From Anaerolineae bacterium (lineage in GTDB: Bacteria > Chloroflexota > Anaerolineae > Aggregatilineales > Aggregatilineaceae): DNA of 7,574 nucleotides. Shown here piece by piece: positions 1-6,068 of this stretch. Below the pieces are notes generated by a model. The model saw only the letters and a program-made list of their open reading frames with translations. It ran no database searches and was not told the DNA's origin. The DNA is taken from the NCBI GenBank assembly GCA_016929355.1, contig JAFGJA010000190.1, positions 1 through 7,574 on the forward strand. The letters run 5' to 3'. Made by a program: the position numbers and the translations under genes. Within the stretch, counting starts at the first letter, position 1; each line of letters starts with the position of its first letter.

Positions 1-453
1 ATATACGTCAACTATATCCAATCGTTCAGCGATGTCTCATTGGCTGCGGCAGCCGCCGAAGCGATGCTTGATGAAGAGGCCGACATCCTGACCGGTACGG
101 CGCAGATGGTCCCCGGTGCGGTGAATAAGGCGCTGGAAGCGGGCGCGCTGTGGTTCGGTACACAGTCGAATCAGACCGCGCTGGCCCCTGAAATCGTGGT
201 TGCCAGCCAGGTTTACAACTGGACGGTTGCGCTTGGCCCGATCATTGATGATGTGTTGGCTGGCGAAATCGAAGGTGAAGCCTTCGCGCTGACGTTGGCG
301 AACGAGGGGCTGTTGATCGAACTCAACCCCGACTTTGAACTTGACCCTGAGGTCGAAGAAGCGGGTATGGCAGTGCTTGATGCTATCGTCGCAGGCGACA
401 TTTCCTTCGAGATCGACGAAGAAGGTACGCTGGCGGTAGTTGAAGCCGAATAA
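1..453 (+). CDS. BMP-family ABC transporter substrate-binding protein, C-terminal part (5' end outside window)
   Basis: The reading frame is open from the first base, so this is the last 150 residues of a longer protein; BMP-family proteins are usually about 350-400 residues. It would be the extracytoplasmic ligand-binding component of an ABC importer. Its signal peptide and N-terminal lobe lie outside the window. Family-like features are a QSFSD stretch near the start, an Ala-rich helix with EADILTGTAQ, the VPGAVNKALEAGALWFGTQSNQ segment (normally a Gly-Val-Asp-x-Asp-Gln type ligand-pocket strand), and VVASQVYNW, matching the 'vltSvvknw' strand of the BmpA/PnrA family. In this family the ligand is usually a nucleoside or related sugar. 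Here the pocket strand reads TQSNQ rather than D-x-DQ, so the ligand is uncertain. The C-terminal 60 residues are strongly acidic. The importer ATPase gene follows 119 bp downstream, which supports the assignment. A TTG at 40 can be read as a start but is internal. Confidence 0.85.
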   Translation: MYVNYIQSFSDVSLAAAAAEAMLDEEADILTGTAQMVPGAVNKALEAGALWFGTQSNQTALAPEIVVASQVYNWTVALGPIIDDVLAGEIEGEAFALTLANEGLLIELNPDFELDPEVEEAGMAVLDAIVAGDISFEIDEEGTLAVVEAE

Positions 454-483
454 TCTGAGCGGCGAATGAATCGCTAATCAATC

Positions 484-525
484 TAGGGGCGTATGAGTCG
501 AATCGCTGGTTCGCCTACGCCCCTA
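484..525 (+). promoter_or_regulatory. Intercistronic hairpin between binding-protein and ATPase genes
   Basis: A perfect 10-bp inverted repeat (TAGGGGCGTA at 484-493, TACGCCCCTA at 516-525) encloses a 22-nt loop. The loop itself contains a possible inner 4-bp stem (CGAA 499-502 with TTCG 510-513). No run of T follows, so it does not look like a standard intrinsic terminator. A stable hairpin after a binding-protein gene commonly protects the upstream message or lowers expression of the downstream ATPase/permease genes. That role is inferred from its position here. Confidence 0.6.
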
Positions 526-561
526 TAACTATACAACCTCGCTATTATTATTTGAAATGCT

Positions 562-568
562 AAGGTGA
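562..568 (+). promoter_or_regulatory. Ribosome binding site for the importer ATPase
   Basis: AAGGTGA lies 4 nt before the ATG at 573 (5 nt if the core is taken as AAGGTG). It supports that start over the later in-frame ATG codons for residues 15 and 17. Confidence 0.6.
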
Positions 569-572
569 ATCC

Positions 573-2132
573 ATGTCAAACGTTCTGCCAACCGGACAAA
601 CACGCATCGATCACATGGAAATGCGCGGCATCGTCAAGCGCTTCCCTGGCGTGCTGGCGGTGGATCATGTCGATTTTGACGTGCGCGCGGGCGAAGTTCA
701 CGCTTTGCTCGGTGAGAATGGCGCGGGCAAATCCACGTTGATGAAGATTCTTTACGGTCTGTACCAGCAGAACGAAGGCGAGATTTATATTAATGGCGAA
801 CTCGTCCCGATTCGCTCACCATCCGATGCGATTGCACATGGCGTCGGCATGATTCACCAACATTTTATGCTTGTGCCGACGCTCACCGTCGCGGAAAATG
901 TCGCGTTGGGTTTGAAGTCTTCGCGCGGTTTAATGCTCGATCTCGATGTGGTATCCAATCGCATCAACGAATTAGCCGAAATTTACGGCTTGCAGATCGA
1001 TCCCTCGGCCCCGGTGTGGCAGTTGGCGGTAGGTGAACGGCAGCGTGTCGAGATCATCAAGGCGCTGTATCGCGGCGCGGCGTTGCTGATTCTGGACGAA
1101 CCCACCGCCGTGTTGACGCCGCAAGAAGTCGATGATTTGTTTAAGACGTTTCACCAGATGGTGGATGACGGGCACGCGCTGATCTTCATTTCGCACAAAT
1201 TGCACGAAGTCTTAGCGATCAGTAACCGGATTTCCGTGTTGCGCGATGGAAAATATGTCGGATCGATTCCCACCAGCGAAGCTACCAAGCAAACATTGGC
1301 GCAGATGATGGTCGGGCGCGAGGTCATCTTGCAGTATGATGTGCCGCCAACCGAGGTGGGCGAGGTCCGTTTGAGCGTCAATAGCCTGGATGCGTTAAGT
1401 GATCGCGGCACAGAAGCGCTGCGTGGCGTGAATTTTGACATCCGCGCGGGTGAAATTCTGGCGTTGGCGGGTGTATCCGGTAACGGGCAGCGCGAACTGG
1501 CGGAAACGATCTTTGGGCTGCGTCCGGCTACCGGCGGCATGGTTACACTGGAAGGGCAGGACGTGACCAATGCCTCACCGTCCACGCTCAACCATCGCGG
1601 CATGTCGTATATTCCCGAAGAGCGCATGGTGGATGGGGTGATCAAAGATTTCACCGTCGCTGAAAATATGATTTTGCAAGATCACGGTGAGGCGGTTTAT
1701 TCGCGCAATGTCTTTCTGAATCCGCGCGCCATCCGCGAACGCTGCGCTGAACTGATCCGCAATTTCAACATCCGCACGCCCAGCCAGGAAACGCTGATCA
1801 AAAGTCTTTCCGGTGGCAATATTCAAAAATTAGTGCTGGCGCGCGAACTGGCCCGCGAACCGCGCGTTTTGATCGCGGCGCAACCCACGCGCGGGGTTGA
1901 TATTGGGGCGACGGAATATATTCACCAACAATTACTCGAACAGCGCGCACGCGGCACAGCGACCCTGTTGATCTCGGAAGACCTGGACGAAATTCTCGCG
2001 TTGGCGGATCGTATCGCCGTGATCTACGAGGGCGAAATCGTCGGGATCGTGAATCGCGCCGATGCCACCATCGAGCAACTCGGCTTGATGATGGCCGGTG
2101 TACACGATGAGTCGGCTGTGCTGGCTGAATAG
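573..2132 (+). CDS. Nucleoside/sugar-type ABC importer ATP-binding protein (two ATPase domains)
   Basis: A complete 519-residue protein, the usual length for double-ATPase subunits of the BMP/ribose importer class (YufO/RbsA-like). It powers uptake at the cytoplasmic face of the membrane. Domain 1 has Walker A GENGAGKS (47-54), Q-loop Gln96, signature LAVGE (151-155; LSVGE or LSGGQ is more usual), Walker B LLILD with Glu176 (171-176), and switch His208. Domain 2 is degenerate, as is typical of this family: GVSGNGQRE (300-308) lacks the Walker A Lys-Ser/Thr, LIAAQ (433-437) lacks the Walker B Asp-Glu, and Glu469 replaces the switch His (SEDLDE). It keeps an intact LSGGN signature (412-416). 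The active ATP site is therefore expected between domain 1 Walker motifs and the domain 2 signature. It follows the BMP binding-protein gene and presumably shares its transcript. No permease gene follows, since the next gene is convergent 15 bp away. The exact substrate cannot be read from the sequence. Confidence 0.93.
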   Translation: MSNVLPTGQTRIDHMEMRGIVKRFPGVLAVDHVDFDVRAGEVHALLGENGAGKSTLMKILYGLYQQNEGEIYINGELVPIRSPSDAIAHGVGMIHQHFMLVPTLTVAENVALGLKSSRGLMLDLDVVSNRINELAEIYGLQIDPSAPVWQLAVGERQRVEIIKALYRGAALLILDEPTAVLTPQEVDDLFKTFHQMVDDGHALIFISHKLHEVLAISNRISVLRDGKYVGSIPTSEATKQTLAQMMVGREVILQYDVPPTEVGEVRLSVNSLDALSDRGTEALRGVNFDIRAGEILALAGVSGNGQRELAETIFGLRPATGGMVTLEGQDVTNASPSTLNHRGMSYIPEERMVDGVIKDFTVAENMILQDHGEAVYSRNVFLNPRAIRERCAELIRNFNIRTPSQETLIKSLSGGNIQKLVLARELAREPRVLIAAQPTRGVDIGATEYIHQQLLEQRARGTATLLISEDLDEILALADRIAVIYEGEIVGIVNRADATIEQLGLMMAGVHDESAVLAE

Positions 2133-2147
2133 TTAAATCTGGCAGCC

Positions 2148-3155
2148 CTACGTTTCCTGGCGGGCTGGTGCTTGCGTCGAATCTCGCACAACCAATTCAC
2201 AGGGCAGAATGAGATTTGAAACTTCGTGACCCTCTAGCATTTCTAGCAACATAGTGACCGCGTATTCCCCTAACTGCATTTGGGGCTGGCGAATGGTGGT
2301 TAGGCGGGGCACAGCATAGGTCGCTTCGTCAATGTCGTCAAAGCCCATAATGCTAATCGCATCCGGGATCGCTATGCCTTTTTCGCGCAAAGCCGCGTTC
2401 AACCCCAAAGCCACACGATCATTGTAGCAAAGTACGGCAGTGGCCTGGGTGTTGATCACTCGTTTGGCGGCAGCCCGGCCTGTCTCAATATCCGATTGAC
2501 CCGCCTCCGCTATTATTTCATCATGCACCGGCAAGCCGACAACGCGCAATGTTCCCCGGTAAGCTTTGTAGCGCCGCGCGTTGGATTTGGGGCGGTTGGC
2601 ACTCCCCACGTAGACGATGCGTTGGTGACCGATGTCGATCAGGTAATTAAGCCCCTGTTGAACGCTAGCCATGTCATTGATCGAGACAGATCGAAACACC
2701 CCTTCCGGTTCTGGCTCATTAATCAGGATCACCGGAATGTCGATTTTTTGCAGCACTTGACTGTGATAACTGCCCATGTGGGAAGATGAGACAATGATGC
2801 CATCTACGCGGCGGCGGTGAAAGGTTTCAATAATTTCGAACTCACGTTGTCGATCATTGCGGGCGGTGGCTACCAAGACGCTGTATCCCTGGTTGTGTGC
2901 CGCCAGATCGATCCCCTCAATCACGTTCCAGTTAAATGGGTCCGTCACCTGGGCAATCACCACGCCGATGGTTTGGGTGCGATTGTTGCTGAGGCTTTGC
3001 GCGATGTAGTTGGGAACGTAACCCAATTCCTGCGCGATCTGGTGGACTTTTTGTTTGGTGGCAAGACTGATCTTGGGATGATCATTGAGTGCGCGTGCCA
3101 CTGTTGAGCGTGAAACGCCCGCTTTCTTTGCAATTTCCTTGATCGTCACAGCCAT
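2148..3155 (-). CDS. LacI-family transcriptional regulator
   Basis: A complete 335-residue protein of normal LacI-family length. The N-terminal helix-turn-helix spans about residues 4-25 (IKEIAKKAGVSRSTVARALND). Arg16, Ser17 and Arg21 sit where LacI has Tyr17, Gln18 and Arg22, the base-reading positions. The hinge helix YVPNYIAQSLSNN (46-58) carries Leu55, equivalent to the leucine that intercalates at the operator centre. Residues 62-330 form the sugar-binding-protein-like effector domain, with DPFNW (72-76), RRYKAYRG (194-201), CYND (243-246) and GFDDID (271-276). The Arg and Asp in the second and fourth of these match effector contacts in LacI, so a sugar or nucleoside-like effector is plausible. 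The ATG is fixed by the family-typical N-terminus and by an in-frame stop not far upstream. The nearest GGAG (3169-3172) is 13 nt from the ATG, so translation initiation may be weak. It converges on the importer ATPase gene. Whether it controls that importer is unproven; its clearest target is its own promoter. Confidence 0.95.
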   Translation of the reverse strand: MAVTIKEIAKKAGVSRSTVARALNDHPKISLATKQKVHQIAQELGYVPNYIAQSLSNNRTQTIGVVIAQVTDPFNWNVIEGIDLAAHNQGYSVLVATARNDRQREFEIIETFHRRRVDGIIVSSSHMGSYHSQVLQKIDIPVILINEPEPEGVFRSVSINDMASVQQGLNYLIDIGHQRIVYVGSANRPKSNARRYKAYRGTLRVVGLPVHDEIIAEAGQSDIETGRAAAKRVINTQATAVLCYNDRVALGLNAALREKGIAIPDAISIMGFDDIDEATYAVPRLTTIRQPQMQLGEYAVTMLLEMLEGHEVSNLILPCELVVRDSTQAPARQET

Positions 3156-3186
3156 GTTTGGGGCAAAACTCCACTCACGTTTTTAG

Positions 3187-3200
3187 TGCAACCGGTTGCA
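3187..3200. promoter_or_regulatory. LacI-type operator palindrome upstream of the regulator gene
   Basis: TGCAACCGGTTGCA is a perfect 14-bp palindrome with a central CG step. This is the classic form of a LacI/GalR-family operator, where hinge leucines insert at the central CpG. It sits 31-44 bp before the regulator's ATG, at about +7 to +20 relative to the predicted transcription start, where a bound repressor would block transcription. I see no second copy in this window. Confidence 0.85.
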
Positions 3201-3212
3201 TTATTTGTGTAC

Positions 3213-3242
3213 ACTATAGCACGATAGTTTTTGGCGTGTCAA
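3213..3242 (-). promoter_or_regulatory. Sigma-70-type promoter of the LacI-family gene
   Basis: Read on the minus strand, a consensus -35 TTGACA (3242-3237) is followed after 18 bp by TATAGT (3218-3213), one mismatch from the TATAAT consensus. This predicts transcription starting near 3206, just ahead of the operator at 3187-3200. An 8-bp palindrome GTGTACAC (3207-3214) overlaps the edge of the -10 box and may or may not matter. Confidence 0.8.
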
Positions 3243-3412
3243 CTTTTTACGGATAGGCGGGATGCCAACAAGCGCCTCAGATACTTTTAAGCCACTCTGA
3301 ACATTTTTCCAGTATCTTTTTGGCAGGCTGCGGTTTATGAGCAGTTATGGTTAGTATCACTATCGTCAATGATGCCCCCCCAGTATTCGTCGTTGGGGAG
3401 AGTTGCACGGTC

Positions 3413-3962
3413 ATGTTAGTTGAACGTCCTGTGGCCCAATTCGAAAGCACGATCTGGTTCGAACAATCTGTTGCACAAGCCCAGCAGGTATTAGCGCAAT
3501 TTGATCCGATCAGCCTGGCTGAAATGGAAAATGTTGCTTTGCTCAATCGCATTGATACCAAATATGTCATGCGTGCGAGTCAGCTCCAATATGCGTTGGC
3601 GCACATCGCCGATCATTTTGTGGACGCCTGATTTCGTGACGGATATTGATGATAACCAGATCGATGAATTTATCGACACGCACGCACCCCTCGATCCACA
3701 GATGCTAGAACCCAAACTCTGGAACCGCTTTCTGCGGATCACGTTGGTGAGTAAGACCCGTCCGGAACGCTTGACTCTCGATCTGAATCTCGAATTTGGC
3801 TGGGATGATAGGTATGCAGCCATGCCGGGGATCGCCATTGCCGAAGTCAAACAGGAACATTTGTCGCAGCATTCAGATTTTACCCAGCAAATGCGTGAAT
3901 TTAGCGTGCGTCCGACCCGGTTTAGCAAATACTGTACTGGGGTTTACAGCCTCTATAGCCAT
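3413..3962 (+). pseudogene. Decayed VTC-domain polyphosphate polymerase gene (frame change and internal deletion)
   Basis: The N-terminal part is in one frame (ATG 3413 or 3347 to the stop at 3629-3631). It contains ISLAEMENVALLNRIDTKYV, the start of bacterial VTC/CYTH-fold polyphosphate polymerase-like proteins. From about 3624 the similarity continues one frame over: TPDF, then IDEFIDTHAPLDPQMLEPKLW, RFLRITLVSK, PERLTLDLNLEF, IAEVKQ and RFSKYC, the C-terminal half of the same family. The middle is missing: the YKVRSR-like and FFEVK-like strands that carry tunnel basic and acidic residues. By my recollection of the family, roughly 70-80 residues are lost, possibly in two deletions flanking TPDF. 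Intact members build or bind inorganic polyphosphate; this copy should be inactive. ATG 3413 has GGGGAGAG 10 nt upstream and is the better start; residues encoded before it are not family-like. The 3' end runs into a different gene remnant. Confidence 0.75.
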
Positions 3963-4055
3963 CAGGCCGAACAGCGCCAGATTTCCGTCACGAGTAGGAT
4001 CGGTCAGGGCACAACTTTTTTGCTGACGTTTCCGTCAGGCGCGGCAACTGCATAA
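3963..4055 (+). pseudogene. C-terminal tail of a sensor histidine kinase, fused to the VTC remnant
   Basis: Directly after the VTC SKYC-TGVYSLYSH segment, the same frame continues as AEQRQISVTSRIGQGTTFLL and then TFPSGAATA before TAA. The core ISVTSRIGQGTTFLLTFP has the form of the last strands of a histidine kinase ATPase domain, with GQGT as the G2 box followed by the closing 'F-x-L-x-F-P' strand. The N-, G1- and F-boxes and the phospho-acceptor domain are absent. I infer that a deletion joined the decayed polymerase gene to the 3' end of a kinase gene once downstream. The segment is short (about 30 residues), so the assignment rests on one motif. Confidence 0.6.
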
Positions 4056-4110
4056 AAATCGTATCAAGCGGGGTGTTTTTTGTTTATGCCGCTACAACAA
4101 CGAGATCATA

Positions 4111-4146
4111 AAAATACCCTGCCGCCCTCATGCGGTAGGGTATTTT
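4111..4146. terminator. Bidirectional intrinsic terminator ending the ABC exporter operon
   Basis: A 15-bp stem (4111-4125 with 4132-4146, one G-T wobble on the plus-strand reading) has a 6-nt loop CCTCAT. The GC-rich core CCCTGCCGC/GCGGTAGGG is flanked by AAAATA and TATTTT, giving a T run on either strand (ATTTTTATG on the minus side). It lies 9 bp past the stop codon of the minus-strand ABC gene and also downstream of the plus-strand gene remnants. Confidence 0.9.
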
Positions 4147-4155
4147 ATTGCTTCA

Positions 4156-6066
4156 TCAAGCCGCGTTACTGATCTCGATCTGATCAAACTGGCTGTTGTA
4201 CAGTTCGGCATAAAAACCGCCCTGCGCTAACAAGTCCTTATGCGTGCCCTGTTCCACAATATCGCCCTCATTCATGACCAGAATTAAGTCGGCGTTGCGA
4301 ATCGTGGAAAGACGGTGGGCGATTACAAAGCTGGTGCGCCCCTGCATCAAGTGATCCATCGCTTGCTGGATCAAAATTTCGGTGCGGGTATCAACCGAAC
4401 TGGTTGCTTCATCCAGAATGAGCATATCCGGGTCGGCTAAGATGGCGCGGGCAATCGTCAAAAGCTGCTGTTGGCCCTGCGAGATATTGGTCGTTTCTTC
4501 GTTGAGGATCGTATCGTACCCATCGGGCAGTGTGCGGATAAAGTGATCGGCGCGGGCCGCTGTCGCTGCCGCGATTACCTCGTCATCAGTGGCGTCGCGC
4601 CGCCCATAACGAACGTTTTCCATGATGGTATCGTTGTACAGCCAGGCATCTTGCAGCACCATTCCGAACAAGCTCCGTAAGTCATTGCGGGTGAATGCCG
4701 TGATATTGTGACCATCAATCAGGATGACGCCGCTATTGACATCGTAGAAGCGCATGAGCAGCTTCACCATGGTGGTCTTGCCCGCGCCAGTCGGCCCAAC
4801 GATAGCGATCTTCTGACCGGGTTGCACATCTGCCGAAAAGTCCTTGATGATGACTTTATCCGCGCTGTAGCCGAAACGCACATGCTTAAATTCGACATGG
4901 CCCGTTACCGTCGGGAGATGGAGCGGATTCGCCGTTTCAGCAATTTCCTCATCCTCATCCAGAAATTCAAACACGCGCTCCGCCGCCGCCGCCGTTTGCT
5001 GCAAAATATTGGCGATGTTGGCGATCTGGCCGAGCGGTTGGGTGAACATGCGTACATATTGGACAAACGCCTGAATGTCACCCACCGTAATGCGATTGCT
5101 GGCGGCCATCCACCCGCCCAGGATACACACGATCACATAACTCAGGTTGCCGATAAACATCATGATCGGCATCATCATGCCGGAAAGAAATTGCGATTTC
5201 CAGGCGGAGTGGAAGAGGGTGTTGTTATAGGCGTCAAATTGCTGGATGCTTTTTTCCTCCCCATTGAACGCCTTCACCACCTGATGCCCGCCGTACATTT
5301 CTTCGACATGGCCGTTGACATGGCCGAGATAATCCTGCTGCTCGCGGAAGTATTTCTGCGATGCGCCCATGACCACACCCATCAACCCAAACGAGAAGGG
5401 AATCATCAGCAACGCGGCCAGCGTCATCTGCCAGCTAATTGAGAGCATCATGATCAGCACCCCGATCACAGTGGCGATTGAAGTGATCAACTGCATTAAG
5501 CTCTGGTTCAAGGTCTGGCTGACGGTATCAACATCATTGGTAATGCGCGATAGCACTTCGCCCTGATTCGTTCCGTCGAAGTATTGGAGCGGCATCCGGT
5601 TGATTTTTTGCGAAATGTCCTGGCGGAAGCGATAGCTCACTTGCATGGATACGCCCGCCATGACCCAGCCCTGAATGTAGCTGAACAGCGCTGCTAACAG
5701 GTACAGGCCGGTCATGATGAGCAGGATATGCCCGATATAATCGAAATCGATGCCGGAGCCGGTCCCAGATATTTCAGCGACCATACCCTCGAATAGTTTG
5801 GTGGTCGCTTTCCCCAAAATTTTAGGTCCAGCGACGGAAAAAACGGTAGAGGCCACCGCGAACAGCAAGACAACCCCTATCGACACCTTATACACGCTGA
5901 GATAAACGAGCAGCTTGCGCATCGTGCCTTTGAAATCGCGGGCTTTTTCGCCGTGCATCATCATGCCTGGCGGGCCATGTTGGGGTCCGCGTTGTTGCCT
6001 TCTATACTGTGGCTGCTTGCCATTTGGCGATCCGTTGCGTTGTTGGTTGGATTCGCTTGTTGTCAT
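4156..6066 (-). CDS. ABC exporter half-transporter, catalytically competent subunit
   Basis: A complete 636-residue membrane ATPase with one transmembrane domain and one ATPase domain (multidrug/lipid exporter class, YheH/TM288-like). Residues 1-50 are a polar Gln/Arg/Gly/Pro-rich tail ending in GPPGMMMHGEKARDFKGTM, a cytoplasmic lead-in seen in this subfamily. Predicted membrane helices lie at about 60-82, 111-138, 190-208, 214-234, 297-320 and 330-355. The ATPase domain has Walker A GPTGAGKT (424-431), Q-loop Gln472, signature ISQGQ (528-532), Walker B MLILD (548-552) with catalytic Glu553, and switch His584. The catalytic Glu and His are intact, but SQGQ differs from the usual SGGQ, as in the active partner of heterodimeric exporters. 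The start has GGAGGT 9 nt upstream. It lies 2 bp after the partner gene, so the two are probably co-translated and form one transporter. The substrate cannot be inferred. Confidence 0.95.
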   Translation of the reverse strand: MTTSESNQQRNGSPNGKQPQYRRQQRGPQHGPPGMMMHGEKARDFKGTMRKLLVYLSVYKVSIGVVLLFAVASTVFSVAGPKILGKATTKLFEGMVAEISGTGSGIDFDYIGHILLIMTGLYLLAALFSYIQGWVMAGVSMQVSYRFRQDISQKINRMPLQYFDGTNQGEVLSRITNDVDTVSQTLNQSLMQLITSIATVIGVLIMMLSISWQMTLAALLMIPFSFGLMGVVMGASQKYFREQQDYLGHVNGHVEEMYGGHQVVKAFNGEEKSIQQFDAYNNTLFHSAWKSQFLSGMMMPIMMFIGNLSYVIVCILGGWMAASNRITVGDIQAFVQYVRMFTQPLGQIANIANILQQTAAAAERVFEFLDEDEEIAETANPLHLPTVTGHVEFKHVRFGYSADKVIIKDFSADVQPGQKIAIVGPTGAGKTTMVKLLMRFYDVNSGVILIDGHNITAFTRNDLRSLFGMVLQDAWLYNDTIMENVRYGRRDATDDEVIAAATAARADHFIRTLPDGYDTILNEETTNISQGQQQLLTIARAILADPDMLILDEATSSVDTRTEILIQQAMDHLMQGRTSFVIAHRLSTIRNADLILVMNEGDIVEQGTHKDLLAQGGFYAELYNSQFDQIEISNAA

Positions 6067-6068
6067 GG

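Noticed and set aside
543..548. TATTAT as a possible -10 box for the importer ATPase
   Set aside because: No acceptable -35 sequence at the right distance; the gene is better read as part of the upstream operon.
1151..1654. Minus-strand open frame of 167 codons across the importer ATPase
   Set aside because: Antisense to conserved ATPase motifs, with low-complexity Ser/Arg/Pro-rich translation and no recognisable domain.
3250..3360. Short minus-strand frame reading GLKVSEALVGIPPIRKKL ahead of the LacI promoter
   Set aside because: It looks mildly protein-like but is under 50 codons, has no ribosome binding site or family match I can name, and runs through the regulator's -35 and -10 boxes.
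3491..3928. Minus-strand open frame of 145 codons in the remnant region
   Set aside because: The opposite strand carries clear polymerase motifs over the same bases. The minus-strand translation is Cys/Ser/Arg-rich and unrecognisable.
4023..4038. Small hairpin CTGACG-TTTC-CGTCAG
   Set aside because: It has only 6 bp of stem, no T tract, and lies inside the coding sequence of the kinase tail. The strong terminator is at 4111-4146.
4051..4088. CATAAA/TTTATG inverted repeat around GCGGGGTGTTTTTTG, considered as a terminator for the remnant frame
   Set aside because: The stem is short and AT-only with a long loop. The T run has no GC-rich hairpin in front of it.
4708..5442. Long plus-strand open frame (244 codons) inside the ABC exporter gene
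   Set aside because: It lies wholly antisense to a strongly conserved ABC transporter gene. Its translation is rich in His, Arg and Asp with no family features, as expected of an antisense shadow.
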